From: Ruegeria sp. THAF33
GTDB taxonomy: Bacteria; Pseudomonadota; Alphaproteobacteria; Rhodobacterales; Rhodobacteraceae
Assembly: GCF_009363615.1 (NCBI RefSeq)
Contig: NZ_CP045385.1
Span: 434,001 to 498,000, forward strand
Direction of reading: 5' to 3'
Length of the DNA stretch: 64,000 bases
The translations under genes were made by a program, and so were the position numbers. The stretch's first letter is position 1. Every line of letters starts with the position of its first letter. This document shows, one piece after another, positions 55,700 to 63,665 of this stretch. The notes under the pieces were generated by a model. The model was not told the DNA's origin. It made no database searches and worked only from the letters and a program-made list of their open reading frames with translations.

Positions 55700-56896
55700 T
55701 CAGGTCTGTTGCACGGCGCGGGGGCCGGTCAGGGCAGGCCACATGGCAAACAGATACAGCCCCATTGCCGCGATCCAAAATCCATCCGCTGTCAGCATCG
55801 CCGTCATGTACCCTCCTGTCATGTCGGATCCCAGCCAACGCACAAGCGCTGCAACCGCCATCAAACCATAGGCAATCGCCATGGGCTTTGGCGCGACAAG
55901 GGGGCGACCGCTGTGGCCCAAGGCGGCGCGGCTCATTACGGCAAGGGTCATGCCACCAACGCAACCAATGCCCAGAACGTGGAGCGCGCCGATCTCATTT
56001 CCCATCCCGATGGCCGCCAACCCCCAGAGAATCAGACCCAGCGCCAGCATCCCGAGACCCAGATGCAGCGCGACCAGGATCGGTTGACGCAAGGCCCAGC
56101 CTGTTCTCCAACGCGCCATGCGCATCAGTTGAACACTGCCCATCACCAAGGCAACGGCCCCCGCAAAAGGCCCGACATCAAGTGCAAGCACAAGCAGGGG
56201 CAGCAACAGCGCCAGAATCATCGTCGCCCTGTCCAGCCTGGCCACGGATACCGGCCACGATGCTTCGGGTTGACCCGCTCTTTTCATGGCATTGCGTGTA
56301 AAAGCCGGCGTAATCCGGCCACCCAGGATCGCGATCATCGAACACAAGGTCAAAAGCCCGGCCCGGATACCGGTGTTCAGCGTATCCACCGTGACCCCCA
56401 TCCATTCCAAATGAACCATAACGTTCGAGGCCAACATTAGAACCAGAAGATACAGAAACACCATATTCTGGGGCTTGGGCCGACGAACCAGTTGACTGGC
56501 AATCTTCAGCGCCAGAATGGGAACAAAGCTCAGGTCCACGAGTGCGACGAACAGGGGTGGCAACACTCCGGAAAACCAGACCGCCAGACGCCCGGCCATC
56601 CAGATCAATGCGACAAGCGTGATAAAGCGGGCCCGCGCCTCGGGCGCACCGGTCCAGTTCGGAACGGCGGTCAGAAAAAACCCCCCCAAGGCGGCCGTTG
56701 CATACCCGAAAATCATCTCATGCGCGTGCCACATCACCGGGGGCATCGCGTAACTCTGTTCCATGTAGGGCATCAGCCCGTCGAGCGACGCCAACCATAC
56801 GCCCCACGCGACTCCTGCAAACATACCGTAAAGACCCGCCGAAAGAAAAAAGACCCGAAACCCTTCACTGAAAACACGCGCGATTACAGCTGTCAT
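55700..56896 (-). CDS. nnrS: NnrS family protein
   Basis: A 398-residue membrane protein with about 12 helices of the NnrS family, heme- and copper-containing proteins linked to nitric oxide stress in denitrifiers. The conserved block WHAHEMIFGYATAALGGFFL appears near residue 57, and GGRITPAFTRNAM near 190. ATG 56896 is preferred to 56947 because GGAGAG lies six bases upstream and because it puts the Dnr-type box at the same distance as in norC. It is divergent from nirS and convergent with the Hint gene. Confidence 0.9.
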   Translation of the reverse strand: MTAVIARVFSEGFRVFFLSAGLYGMFAGVAWGVWLASLDGLMPYMEQSYAMPPVMWHAHEMIFGYATAALGGFFLTAVPNWTGAPEARARFITLVALIWMAGRLAVWFSGVLPPLFVALVDLSFVPILALKIASQLVRRPKPQNMVFLYLLVLMLASNVMVHLEWMGVTVDTLNTGIRAGLLTLCSMIAILGGRITPAFTRNAMKRAGQPEASWPVSVARLDRATMILALLLPLLVLALDVGPFAGAVALVMGSVQLMRMARWRTGWALRQPILVALHLGLGMLALGLILWGLAAIGMGNEIGALHVLGIGCVGGMTLAVMSRAALGHSGRPLVAPKPMAIAYGLMAVAALVRWLGSDMTGGYMTAMLTADGFWIAAMGLYLFAMWPALTGPRAVQQT

Positions 56897-56959
56897 GCCT
56901 GCTCTCCATAGCTTTTCCCGCCGTTGAACAATGTGTAGTGCCCGCATGACCCGGCGCCC

Positions 56960-56973
56960 TTAACCAAAATCAA
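56960..56973 (-). promoter_or_regulatory. Fnr/Dnr-type box upstream of nnrS
   Basis: On the minus strand this reads TTGAT-TTTG-GTTAA, centred 70.5 bp before the chosen nnrS ATG. It is separate from the nirS box in the same divergent spacer. Confidence 0.7.
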
Positions 56974-57065
56974 GACTGGGCTTAAACATGTGTGAGAAAC
57001 ACAAGATTTATTGGGGGTTTTGATCTGTGTTTTCTTTCCAAAGTGCTTTGTCTGCACCCTTGCCG

Positions 57066-57079
57066 TTGACTTTGGTCAA
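57066..57079 (+). promoter_or_regulatory. Fnr/Dnr-type box upstream of nirS
   Basis: TTGAC-TTTG-GTCAA, a full palindrome apart from the spacer, centred 69.5 bp before the nirS ATG. It is the closest to consensus of the boxes in this window. Confidence 0.75.
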
Positions 57080-57141
57080 GGATGACATCCACGTGATGTT
57101 TCACTCTCGACACCGCCTCACCACGCATATGGAGAGTGATC

Positions 57142-58818
57142 ATGTCACTTGGAATCAGCTACAACAAACCCGGCCGCGCCTTAGGGGTCGGATTGGCAAT
57201 GTTGTTGGGCAGCGTCGCTGCTCCGACCTTCGCCGAAGAGCCAACTTTGAGCGAAGAAGCCTTTGAATCGTCTAAACAGCTCTATTTCGAACAATGCGCA
57301 GGCTGCCACGGCGTATTGCGCAAAGGGGCCACGGGTAAAAACCTGGAACCGCATTGGAAGAAGACCGCAGCCGACGGCACTGTAACCGAAGGCGGCACCT
57401 TGCAACTGGGGCAGGAACGCCTTGAAAAGATTATCGCCTGGGGAACCGAAGGCGGCATGAACAACTTCTCGGACATCATGACCGAGCAGGAAATCAAGGA
57501 TATGGCGACCTACATCATGATGGAGCCGCCAAAACCACCTGAAATGTCGCTGGAACAGATGATGGCGACGCGTAAGGTCTATGTCGAAGAAGAGGACTAT
57601 CCGACCGAGCCGCTGCACGGCCGCAACTGGGAAAACTTCTTTGTCGTCATCGAACGTGACGTAGGCAAGGTGGCCGTGATCGACGGCGACACCAAAGAGG
57701 TGCTGACCCACATCCCCACTGGCTACGCAGTGCACGTTCTGAAAGCGTCCGAACACCACAGCCTGACCGAGCCGGAACACCCCGGCCGCTTCTGGTACAC
57801 AATGGGTCGCGACGGCAAGATGACCAAGATCGACCTTTGGCAGACGCCGGACAAAATGTTGGTATCCGAAGTCAAGATTGCATATGACGCCCGTGACGTC
57901 GCCGTTTCCGGCGATGGTAAATACGTCATCGGTGGTGGCTACTGGCCGCCGCACTTTGCTATCGTTGACGCGAAGACCATGGAACCGGTTAAGGTCGTAT
58001 CGACACGCGGCGTGAACGTCGACGGTGAGTATGTGGAAGAAGCCCGTGTGGCAGCCATCTACACCACTCCGAATGAACCCACCTGGATCGTTGCAGTGAA
58101 AGAGCTGGGACAGTTGTGGCAAGTCGATTACACCGATCTGGACAACCTTCGGATCGACAAGATCGACAGCGCCAAGTTCCTGCATGACGGGTTCTTCGAT
58201 CCGACAGGCCGGTATTTCCAGATCGCCGCAAACGCGTCGAACAAGATGGTGGTTGTCGATACCGAAACCCACAAGCTTGAGGCGATGATCGACACAGCCG
58301 CGCTGCCGCACCCTGGTCCGGGCGCCAACTGGGTCGACCCGAACTGTGGACCTGTGGCGGGCACAACCCACCTTGGTGTCGGCACCGTGACCGTTTGGGG
58401 CAACGATCCTGAAAACCGTCCAGATGACGCCTGGAAAGTCTGCTACGAAGTGGAAACCGACGGCCCCGGCCTGTTCGTCCGCACCCACCCGAACTCGGAT
58501 TACATCTGGGCTGACCAGACCAAGCATCCGGAACCGGAAGTGCAGCAATCCGTGCAGGTCATTTCGAAAGAAACCGGCGAAATCGTGAAGACGATCCAGA
58601 TCACTGAAGACGAAGGCAGCGCCGCAGTTCACTTCGAATTCAACGCTGACGGTACCGAGGTATGGGTTTCCAAGTGGAACCTGTCAGACTCGAAGGAACC
58701 CAATGGTCAGATCGTGATCTTCGACGCGAAGACGCTGGAAGAAATCGGCCGCATCGATGGGCTTTATGCCCCGACCGGCAAGTTCAACGTCTACAACCGG
58801 TCGAACCACGTCACCTGA
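57142..58818 (+). CDS. nirS: Cytochrome cd1 nitrite reductase NirS
   Basis: A 558-residue periplasmic enzyme that reduces nitrite to NO. A signal peptide (AMLLGSVAAPTFA, cleavage before EEP) precedes a cytochrome c domain with CAGCHGVLRKG near residue 50. The remaining 400 or so residues form the eight-bladed beta-propeller that binds heme d1; NVYNRSNHVT closes the chain as in other NirS. GGAGAG before ATG 57142 and the box geometry support this start over the GTG at 57136. It leads the nir gene group. Confidence 0.96.
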   Translation: MSLGISYNKPGRALGVGLAMLLGSVAAPTFAEEPTLSEEAFESSKQLYFEQCAGCHGVLRKGATGKNLEPHWKKTAADGTVTEGGTLQLGQERLEKIIAWGTEGGMNNFSDIMTEQEIKDMATYIMMEPPKPPEMSLEQMMATRKVYVEEEDYPTEPLHGRNWENFFVVIERDVGKVAVIDGDTKEVLTHIPTGYAVHVLKASEHHSLTEPEHPGRFWYTMGRDGKMTKIDLWQTPDKMLVSEVKIAYDARDVAVSGDGKYVIGGGYWPPHFAIVDAKTMEPVKVVSTRGVNVDGEYVEEARVAAIYTTPNEPTWIVAVKELGQLWQVDYTDLDNLRIDKIDSAKFLHDGFFDPTGRYFQIAANASNKMVVVDTETHKLEAMIDTAALPHPGPGANWVDPNCGPVAGTTHLGVGTVTVWGNDPENRPDDAWKVCYEVETDGPGLFVRTHPNSDYIWADQTKHPEPEVQQSVQVISKETGEIVKTIQITEDEGSAAVHFEFNADGTEVWVSKWNLSDSKEPNGQIVIFDAKTLEEIGRIDGLYAPTGKFNVYNRSNHVT

Positions 58819-58837
58819 CGAGGTCAGGACGACCACA

Positions 58838-58868
58838 GGAAAGGGCGGGCCCCTCGCCCGCCCTTTCC
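58838..58868 (+). terminator. Terminator-like hairpin after nirS
   Basis: A perfect 13-bp stem, GGAAAGGGCGGGC / GCCCGCCCTTTCC, with a 5-base loop, 19 bases after the nirS stop. It is followed by CTGTTTG and so is not a canonical T-run terminator, but it is very stable and should reduce read-through or protect nirS mRNA. Confidence 0.7.
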
Positions 58869-58942
58869 CTGTTTGAGTCATCAGCCAAACTCACCGGCCT
58901 GCCACCAAGGGCCAGACAATACAGCCAAAACGGAGCCCGGAT

Positions 58943-60727
58943 ATGACCTCCGAACCGGAAAAGAAAAAACCGATCTGGCGCCGGTATTTCCTATGGGGAA
59001 TGCCTGTGGCCGGTATCGCCGCGGCCTTTGCCGCCGGCATCATCTTCTGGGGCGGGTTCAACACCGCAATGGAAGCCACAAACACCAAGGAATTCTGCAT
59101 CTCATGTCACGAGATGCGAGATTTTGTTTACGAAGAATATACCGGCACGATCCATGACGTGAACCGTTCGGGTGTGGGGGCTGTCTGTTCCGACTGCCAC
59201 GTTCCCAAAGACTGGACACATAAGATGATCCGTAAGATCAAGGCGTCCAAAGAGCTGTATGGCAAGATGGTCGGTACCATCAACACCCGTGAAAAGTTCG
59301 AGGCCAAACGTGTACATCTGGCCATGAACGAATGGGAGCGGATGAAGGCCACAGACTCGCGCGAATGCCGCAACTGTCACGATTTCGAATCGATGATGCC
59401 CGAATTCCAGAAACCACGCGCCCGTCAGCAGCACCTCAATGCGATGACTGTCGGACAGACCTGTATCGACTGCCACAAGGGGATTGCACACTCGGATGCA
59501 CGCGACCGGGCGGACGAAGAGTATCTGGAAAAGCTTGAAGCACCGAACCCGGACTTCATCCGGCCCATCCCCCCGGAATATCTGGCCAGTCTCGAAAAGA
59601 TTGAAGCCAAAGAGGCCGCTGAAGCAGAAGCAGAAAAAGCCGCCAAAAAGGCTCAGCAAGAGGCCGTTCAAGCCCAGATCGCAGCGGCTGTTGACGCTGC
59701 TTTGGATGAAGAACGCGCGAAAACCTCCGGTGAAGACGCCGCGGCGCCCTCTGGCGGAGCAAGCGACGTTGCGCCCAACATCGACTGGAACGCAGTGGCC
59801 GCGGCGGATCTGAAACTCTTCTACCCCGGACAGGCCTCGTTTGAATGGGTCCAGAACGGCAAGTTCCATGGTGGCGCGCGCCCCCTGACCAAAGGCGGGG
59901 ATCAGTGCACCACCTGTCACGCCAAGGAACTGGACACCATCGGCAACAAGATCGTTGCGGGTGGAGATCTGGAACCGACCCCGATTCCGGGCAAACGCGG
60001 TGTCATCGACGCAACCGTTCAGGCGGCGCATGACGACGAAAACCTGTACATTCGCCTGCAATGGCCGGACGCGGGTCACAACCCTGTCCCGTTCGTCGAT
60101 GGCGGCAAGATGGACCCGGACAACCAGATCAAGGTTGCCATGATGATTACCGGCACTGGTATCGAGCTGGGCGATCAGGTGGGATGCTGGGCTTCGTGCC
60201 ACGCCGACAACACCTATATGCCTTTTGCGCCCGAAGCAGATGCGATCGCCGCCAATGCGGATGTTGCCGGTCGCCTCAATGCCACGGACACCATTACCAA
60301 ATACATCAGCGAAAGCCGCACGGATGTTGAGATCAAAGGTCGCCGCGGCAAGGCCCTGGGGGGCTGGGACAAGCTGAAGGCCGAGGAACAGATCGAGCAG
60401 TACCTGGCCGACGGCACCTATCTTGACCTGATGCGTGTCTACGCCGACGGAAGCGCCACCAATGGCTATCTGTTGGAACAGCGCGTGGTCAATGATGGTG
60501 AAATCGCCGCATCGGCCGAACTGTCCGGTGGCATGTGGACCGTGGTGTTTACGCGCCCCCTGAATTCGGGCGCGCCCGGTGATGTACCATTGGAGGCAGG
60601 CAAGACCTATACCGTTGGATTTGCCATCCACGACGATTTTGCTGCCGCAAGGTTCCACCACGTGACGCTGAATACCAGCCTGGCGCTGGATGATGACAGC
60701 GCGTTCATCAACGTGGTCAAACAATGA
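58943..60727 (+). CDS. NirT/NapC-type multiheme cytochrome fused to an ethylbenzene-dehydrogenase-like heme domain
   Basis: A 594-residue membrane-anchored multiheme protein. A single N-terminal helix (residues ~15-38) anchors a NapC/NirT domain with four heme sites: CISCH (52), CSDCH (82), CRNCH (142) and CIDCH (174). An Ala/Glu/Lys-rich probable coiled coil (215-262) links it to a C-terminal part with CTTCH (322) and CWASCH (415), the latter a CX3CH motif. The last 250 residues (from IDATVQAAHDDENLYIRLQW) resemble ethylbenzene-dehydrogenase gamma-like heme-binding domains. It probably passes electrons from quinol to periplasmic acceptors such as NirS or the cupredoxin. The fusion is not ordinary NirT. 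Confidence 0.85.
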   Translation: MTSEPEKKKPIWRRYFLWGMPVAGIAAAFAAGIIFWGGFNTAMEATNTKEFCISCHEMRDFVYEEYTGTIHDVNRSGVGAVCSDCHVPKDWTHKMIRKIKASKELYGKMVGTINTREKFEAKRVHLAMNEWERMKATDSRECRNCHDFESMMPEFQKPRARQQHLNAMTVGQTCIDCHKGIAHSDARDRADEEYLEKLEAPNPDFIRPIPPEYLASLEKIEAKEAAEAEAEKAAKKAQQEAVQAQIAAAVDAALDEERAKTSGEDAAAPSGGASDVAPNIDWNAVAAADLKLFYPGQASFEWVQNGKFHGGARPLTKGGDQCTTCHAKELDTIGNKIVAGGDLEPTPIPGKRGVIDATVQAAHDDENLYIRLQWPDAGHNPVPFVDGGKMDPDNQIKVAMMITGTGIELGDQVGCWASCHADNTYMPFAPEADAIAANADVAGRLNATDTITKYISESRTDVEIKGRRGKALGGWDKLKAEEQIEQYLADGTYLDLMRVYADGSATNGYLLEQRVVNDGEIAASAELSGGMWTVVFTRPLNSGAPGDVPLEAGKTYTVGFAIHDDFAAARFHHVTLNTSLALDDDSAFINVVKQ

Positions 60728-60733
60728 CGGATC

Positions 60734-60765
60734 GGGGCCGGGTCAACCGGCCCCGGCCATTTTTG
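60734..60765 (+). terminator. Hairpin with T-run between the multiheme and cupredoxin genes
   Basis: An 8-bp stem, GGGGCCGG / CCGGCCCC, with a 5-base loop, followed by GGCCATTTTT. It lies 6 bases past the stop of the multiheme gene and 18 bases before the cupredoxin start, so it may attenuate transcription between them. Confidence 0.6.
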
Positions 60766-60782
60766 GAAAGGAGACATGGACC

Positions 60783-61184
60783 ATGAAACCCCAACGCCTT
60801 CTTCCCGCGCTGCTGCTTCTGGCCGCGCCCGCCTGGGCGGACGAAACCGCCGAAATCTGTGCCGAGGCCGAAGAGCGCTATGTCGAGTTGTTCGGTCAGC
60901 CTTCGTCGGCCGTCGAAGACGCCGAAGTGGTGCTGATGTACAAATACAATTTTTGCCCATCCGAATTGACCGTGAAGGCAGGCACAACTGTCCGATGGGT
61001 GAATGTCGACAAACGCACCAGCCATTCCGTTCTTTTGAAGGATGGCAGCCAACCTGAAAGTGATCGCCTGTTCCCCGAGGAATCTGTTGAACTGACCTTT
61101 CTCACGCCCGGCCCACAGAACTATCTGTGCGGCCCGCATTGGGAGACACAGAACATGATCGGAATGATCACCGTCGAACCCTGA
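60783..61184 (+). CDS. Periplasmic type I copper protein (cupredoxin)
   Basis: A 133-residue cupredoxin with a signal peptide (LLPALLLLAAPAWA, cleavage before DE). Copper ligands are H81 in TSHSVLL, C116 and H119 in YLCGPHW, and M125 (or M128). The spacing C-X2-H-X5-M differs from the C-X2-H-X4-M of pseudoazurin. Two further cysteines, C26 and C58, may form a disulfide. GGAGAC precedes ATG 60783; a different-frame ATG at 60776 is not used. Placed between the NirT fusion and nirE, it is a candidate electron donor to NirS or NorC; this is inferred. Confidence 0.85.
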   Translation: MKPQRLLPALLLLAAPAWADETAEICAEAEERYVELFGQPSSAVEDAEVVLMYKYNFCPSELTVKAGTTVRWVNVDKRTSHSVLLKDGSQPESDRLFPEESVELTFLTPGPQNYLCGPHWETQNMIGMITVEP

Positions 61185-61210
61185 AACAAGGCACAATACA
61201 GGCAGGATGA

Positions 61211-61239
61211 AGGAGCGCGGGCGCAAATCCCGCGCTCCT
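61211..61239 (+). terminator. Hairpin after the cupredoxin gene
   Basis: A perfect 11-bp stem, AGGAGCGCGGG / CCCGCGCTCCT, with a 7-base loop, 26 bases after the stop. No T-run follows; the sequence runs directly into the box at 61239. Confidence 0.65.
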
Positions 61240-61252
61240 TAACTTATGTCAA
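61239..61252 (+). promoter_or_regulatory. Fnr/Dnr-type box upstream of nirE
   Basis: TTAAC-TTAT-GTCAA with both half-sites recognisable. It abuts the hairpin on one side and overlaps an AAGGAGG stretch on the other. A transcript starting at the usual distance (about 61287) would coincide with an ATG there and would lie 96 bases before the MSGK start at 61383. Confidence 0.55.
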
Positions 61253-61382
61253 GGAGGTTGGTTTTCGATTGGGCCAATCTTCCCCCATGACACGCCCGGC
61301 TCACCCAGCAACGTCTTGCAAACGCAGCGGATCTGCATGGGATACCGGGTCTCGAAGACTTTCAGACCAAGCGAGTTTGCAC

Positions 61383-62144
61383 ATGAGCGGTAAGGTTTTT
61401 CTGATTGGCGCAGGCCCCGGCGACCCCGAGCTGATGACCCTGCGCGCACTGCGGATGCTGCAAGAAGCGGATGTCGTGGTTTATGACCGGCTGGTGTCCG
61501 CCGACATTCTGAACTTGCACGCGGAAAGCGCCAGGCTGATCCCTGTCGGCAAGGCCCCCAAATGCCACACCGTTCCGCAGGACCGCATCAACGAAATACT
61601 GCTTGAAGAAGCCAGCGCAGGTCACACGGTCGCCCGGCTGAAAGGCGGCGACCCCATGATCTTTGGTCGCGGTTCGGAAGAGGCTGCCTATCTGATGGCC
61701 CGCGGTGTCGCTGTCGAATACGCACCGGGCATCACGGCGGCCCAGGGGGCGTCTTGTTCGACGGGTGTGCCGCTGACCCATCGCGGGCTGGCGACCTCGG
61801 TTCAATATGTCACCGGACATCGGCAGGCCGACAAAGTGCTGGATCTGGACTGGAAACGTCTTGCCGATCCGGACTCGACACTGGTGGTCTATATGGGCGT
61901 CGCCAATATCGGTCAGATCGCCATGGGGTTGATGACCGAAAACCTGCCGGGCTCGACGCCGGTTCTGGCGGTGGGCAAGGCCACGACACCTGATGAGCGT
62001 CGTCTTGTGTCACGGCTTGACCAGCTGGCCACGGATGTGCGCGCAGCCGACCTGAAGGCGCCGACGCTGTTTATCATTGGCAAGGTGGTTTCGCTTTATG
62101 CCGAACGGCCTGTGGCCGAGCTTCTGGAACAGGCCCATGGCTAA
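61383..62144 (+). CDS. nirE: Uroporphyrinogen-III C-methyltransferase NirE
   Basis: A 253-residue S-adenosylmethionine-dependent enzyme that makes precorrin-2, the branch step toward heme d1. Motifs: FLIGAGPGDPELMTLRALRM at the N-terminus, ADVVVYDRLVS, VARLKGGDPMIFGRG (about residue 82) and GVPLTHRGLATSV (about 123). I place the start at MSGKVFLIG, the usual SUMT N-terminus. Earlier in-frame starts exist: ATG 61287 and TTG 61269, the latter preceded by AAGGAGG, and NirE proteins often carry an N-terminal extension. It overlaps nirC by eight bases and leads nirE-C-F-D. Confidence 0.9.
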   Translation: MSGKVFLIGAGPGDPELMTLRALRMLQEADVVVYDRLVSADILNLHAESARLIPVGKAPKCHTVPQDRINEILLEEASAGHTVARLKGGDPMIFGRGSEEAAYLMARGVAVEYAPGITAAQGASCSTGVPLTHRGLATSVQYVTGHRQADKVLDLDWKRLADPDSTLVVYMGVANIGQIAMGLMTENLPGSTPVLAVGKATTPDERRLVSRLDQLATDVRAADLKAPTLFIIGKVVSLYAERPVAELLEQAHG

Positions 62145-62520
62145 GCTGGGAAGACGAGATCAAGGTATTGACCCAACATGCACCGACAGGTCGCCGGGGC
62201 GCTCGGGGTGGGCGGCGCGAACCTGTTTGACCATTGCGGTTCTGGCCGCGACCTCTGCTTTCGCGGCGGATGTCATCGATCCCGATACCCTGAAAAGACT
62301 TGTGCATCAGGATTGCGGTTCCTGTCACGGCCTGTCCCTGAAGGGCGGTCTTGGTCCCGATCTGCGCAGTGAGACACTTGAACACTACGACGCGGATGTT
62401 TTGACCAGCGTCATCCTTGACGGCATCCCCGACACCGCGATGCCCCCATGGCGGCCCTTGATCAGTGAAGAAGAGGCCGAATGGATCGCCCGTTACCTGC
62501 TGGAACAGGAGGCACAATGA
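62137..62520 (+). CDS. nirC: NirC, small periplasmic cytochrome c
   Basis: A 127-residue class I cytochrome c. The N-terminus is a signal peptide (TCLTIAVLAATSAFAADVID, preceded by a basic stretch) and the heme site is QDCGSCHGLS near residue 62, with a distal Met in PDTAMPPW. NirC is needed for NirS maturation and can donate electrons. ATG 62137 overlaps the nirE stop (ATGGCTAA), and the gene ends in ATGA overlap with nirF. Confidence 0.87.
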   Translation: MAKLGRRDQGIDPTCTDRSPGRSGWAARTCLTIAVLAATSAFAADVIDPDTLKRLVHQDCGSCHGLSLKGGLGPDLRSETLEHYDADVLTSVILDGIPDTAMPPWRPLISEEEAEWIARYLLEQEAQ

Positions 62521-63662
62521 AACACTTCATTCTTGGCCTTGCAGCCACATTGATGATGACTACAGCGCAGGCTGAACCGACCGCGACAGGCGACCTTGGC
62601 CTGGTCATCGAACGCGCCAAGGGCTCGGTGCTTCTTGTGGATCAGTCCGACCGTGCAGCTCTGGCCCGGATCGAGGGATTGGGTGATCTGTCGCATGCGT
62701 CTTTGGTCTATTCGCCCGATGAACGGTTTGCCTATGTGTTTGGCCGCGACGGCGGGCTGACCAAGATCGACATCGTGACCCGCCAGATCGTGAACCGCGT
62801 CGTGCAGGCCGGCAACGCCATCGGCGGGGCGATTTCGGACGATGGCAAGCTTGTGGCCGTGTCGAATTACGAACCCGGTGGCGTGCGCGTATTCGATGCG
62901 GACACGCTTGAGATGGTCGCCGACATCCCGACCGACAGCAAAACCATCGGCCTGGTCGATGCGCCGGGTCGGCGGTTCGTTTTCACGATGTGGGACACTG
63001 GGGAGACCTGGATTGCCGATTTCGCAAAAGGCGCACTAGAAATCACCAAGATCCCGGACATGGGCAAGAACCCATATGACGCGCTGATCACTGCCAATGG
63101 CCGCACCTATATCACCGGTCTGTTTGGCGAGGACGGCCTGACCGCACTGGATCTGTGGGCCGAAACACCCGAACCGATCCGGGTTCTGCCCGATTACGGG
63201 CGCGGGCAGGAAGAAATGCCGGTCTACAAGATGCCTCATCTGGAAGGCTGGGCGCTGACGGGCCGCGAATTCGTTTTGCCCGCTGTCGGCCATCACGAGG
63301 TTCTGTGGATCGACGCCGACACTCTGACCGAAACGGGACGGACCAAAACCCACGGGCAACCGGTCTTTGCCATGGCCCGCCCCGATGGGCGGCAGGTCTG
63401 GGTGAATTTCGCCCACCCGCTGAATGACACGATTCAGGTGATCGACAGTGTCAGCAAACAGATCATCCACGAATTCAAACCCGGCCCGGCGGTATTGCAC
63501 ATGGAGTTCACGCCACGCGGGCATGAAGTCTGGATCAGCGTGCGCGATGCCAACAAGGTCATGGTCTACGACACGCACAGTTTTGAAAAACTGCGCGAGA
63601 TCGACGCGGACAGCCCGTCCGGCATCTTCTTCACCGCCCGTGCGCACAGAACGGGGCTGTAA
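62517..63662 (+). CDS. nirF: NirF, heme d1 biosynthesis protein
   Basis: A 381-residue protein homologous to the d1 domain of NirS, predicted to be an eight-bladed propeller, with a signal peptide (LGLAATLMMTTAQA, cleavage before EP). Characteristic stretches are YSPDERFAYVFGRDGGLTKID (about residue 66), VVQAGNAIGGAISDDGK and LVDAPGRRFVFTMWDTGETW. It acts late in heme d1 formation, probably a dehydrogenase step. ATG 62517 overlaps the nirC stop (ATGA), which fixes the start. Confidence 0.93.
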   Translation: MKHFILGLAATLMMTTAQAEPTATGDLGLVIERAKGSVLLVDQSDRAALARIEGLGDLSHASLVYSPDERFAYVFGRDGGLTKIDIVTRQIVNRVVQAGNAIGGAISDDGKLVAVSNYEPGGVRVFDADTLEMVADIPTDSKTIGLVDAPGRRFVFTMWDTGETWIADFAKGALEITKIPDMGKNPYDALITANGRTYITGLFGEDGLTALDLWAETPEPIRVLPDYGRGQEEMPVYKMPHLEGWALTGREFVLPAVGHHEVLWIDADTLTETGRTKTHGQPVFAMARPDGRQVWVNFAHPLNDTIQVIDSVSKQIIHEFKPGPAVLHMEFTPRGHEVWISVRDANKVMVYDTHSFEKLREIDADSPSGIFFTARAHRTGL

Positions 63663-63665
63663 CCG

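Noticed and set aside
57181..58632. 483-codon minus-strand frame opposite nirS
   Set aside because: Shadow of a fully conserved cytochrome cd1 gene, without ribosome site or motif.
59102..60724. 540-codon minus-strand frame opposite the multiheme cytochrome
   Set aside because: The plus-strand frame carries six heme motifs and a membrane anchor; the antisense frame has no recognisable domain.
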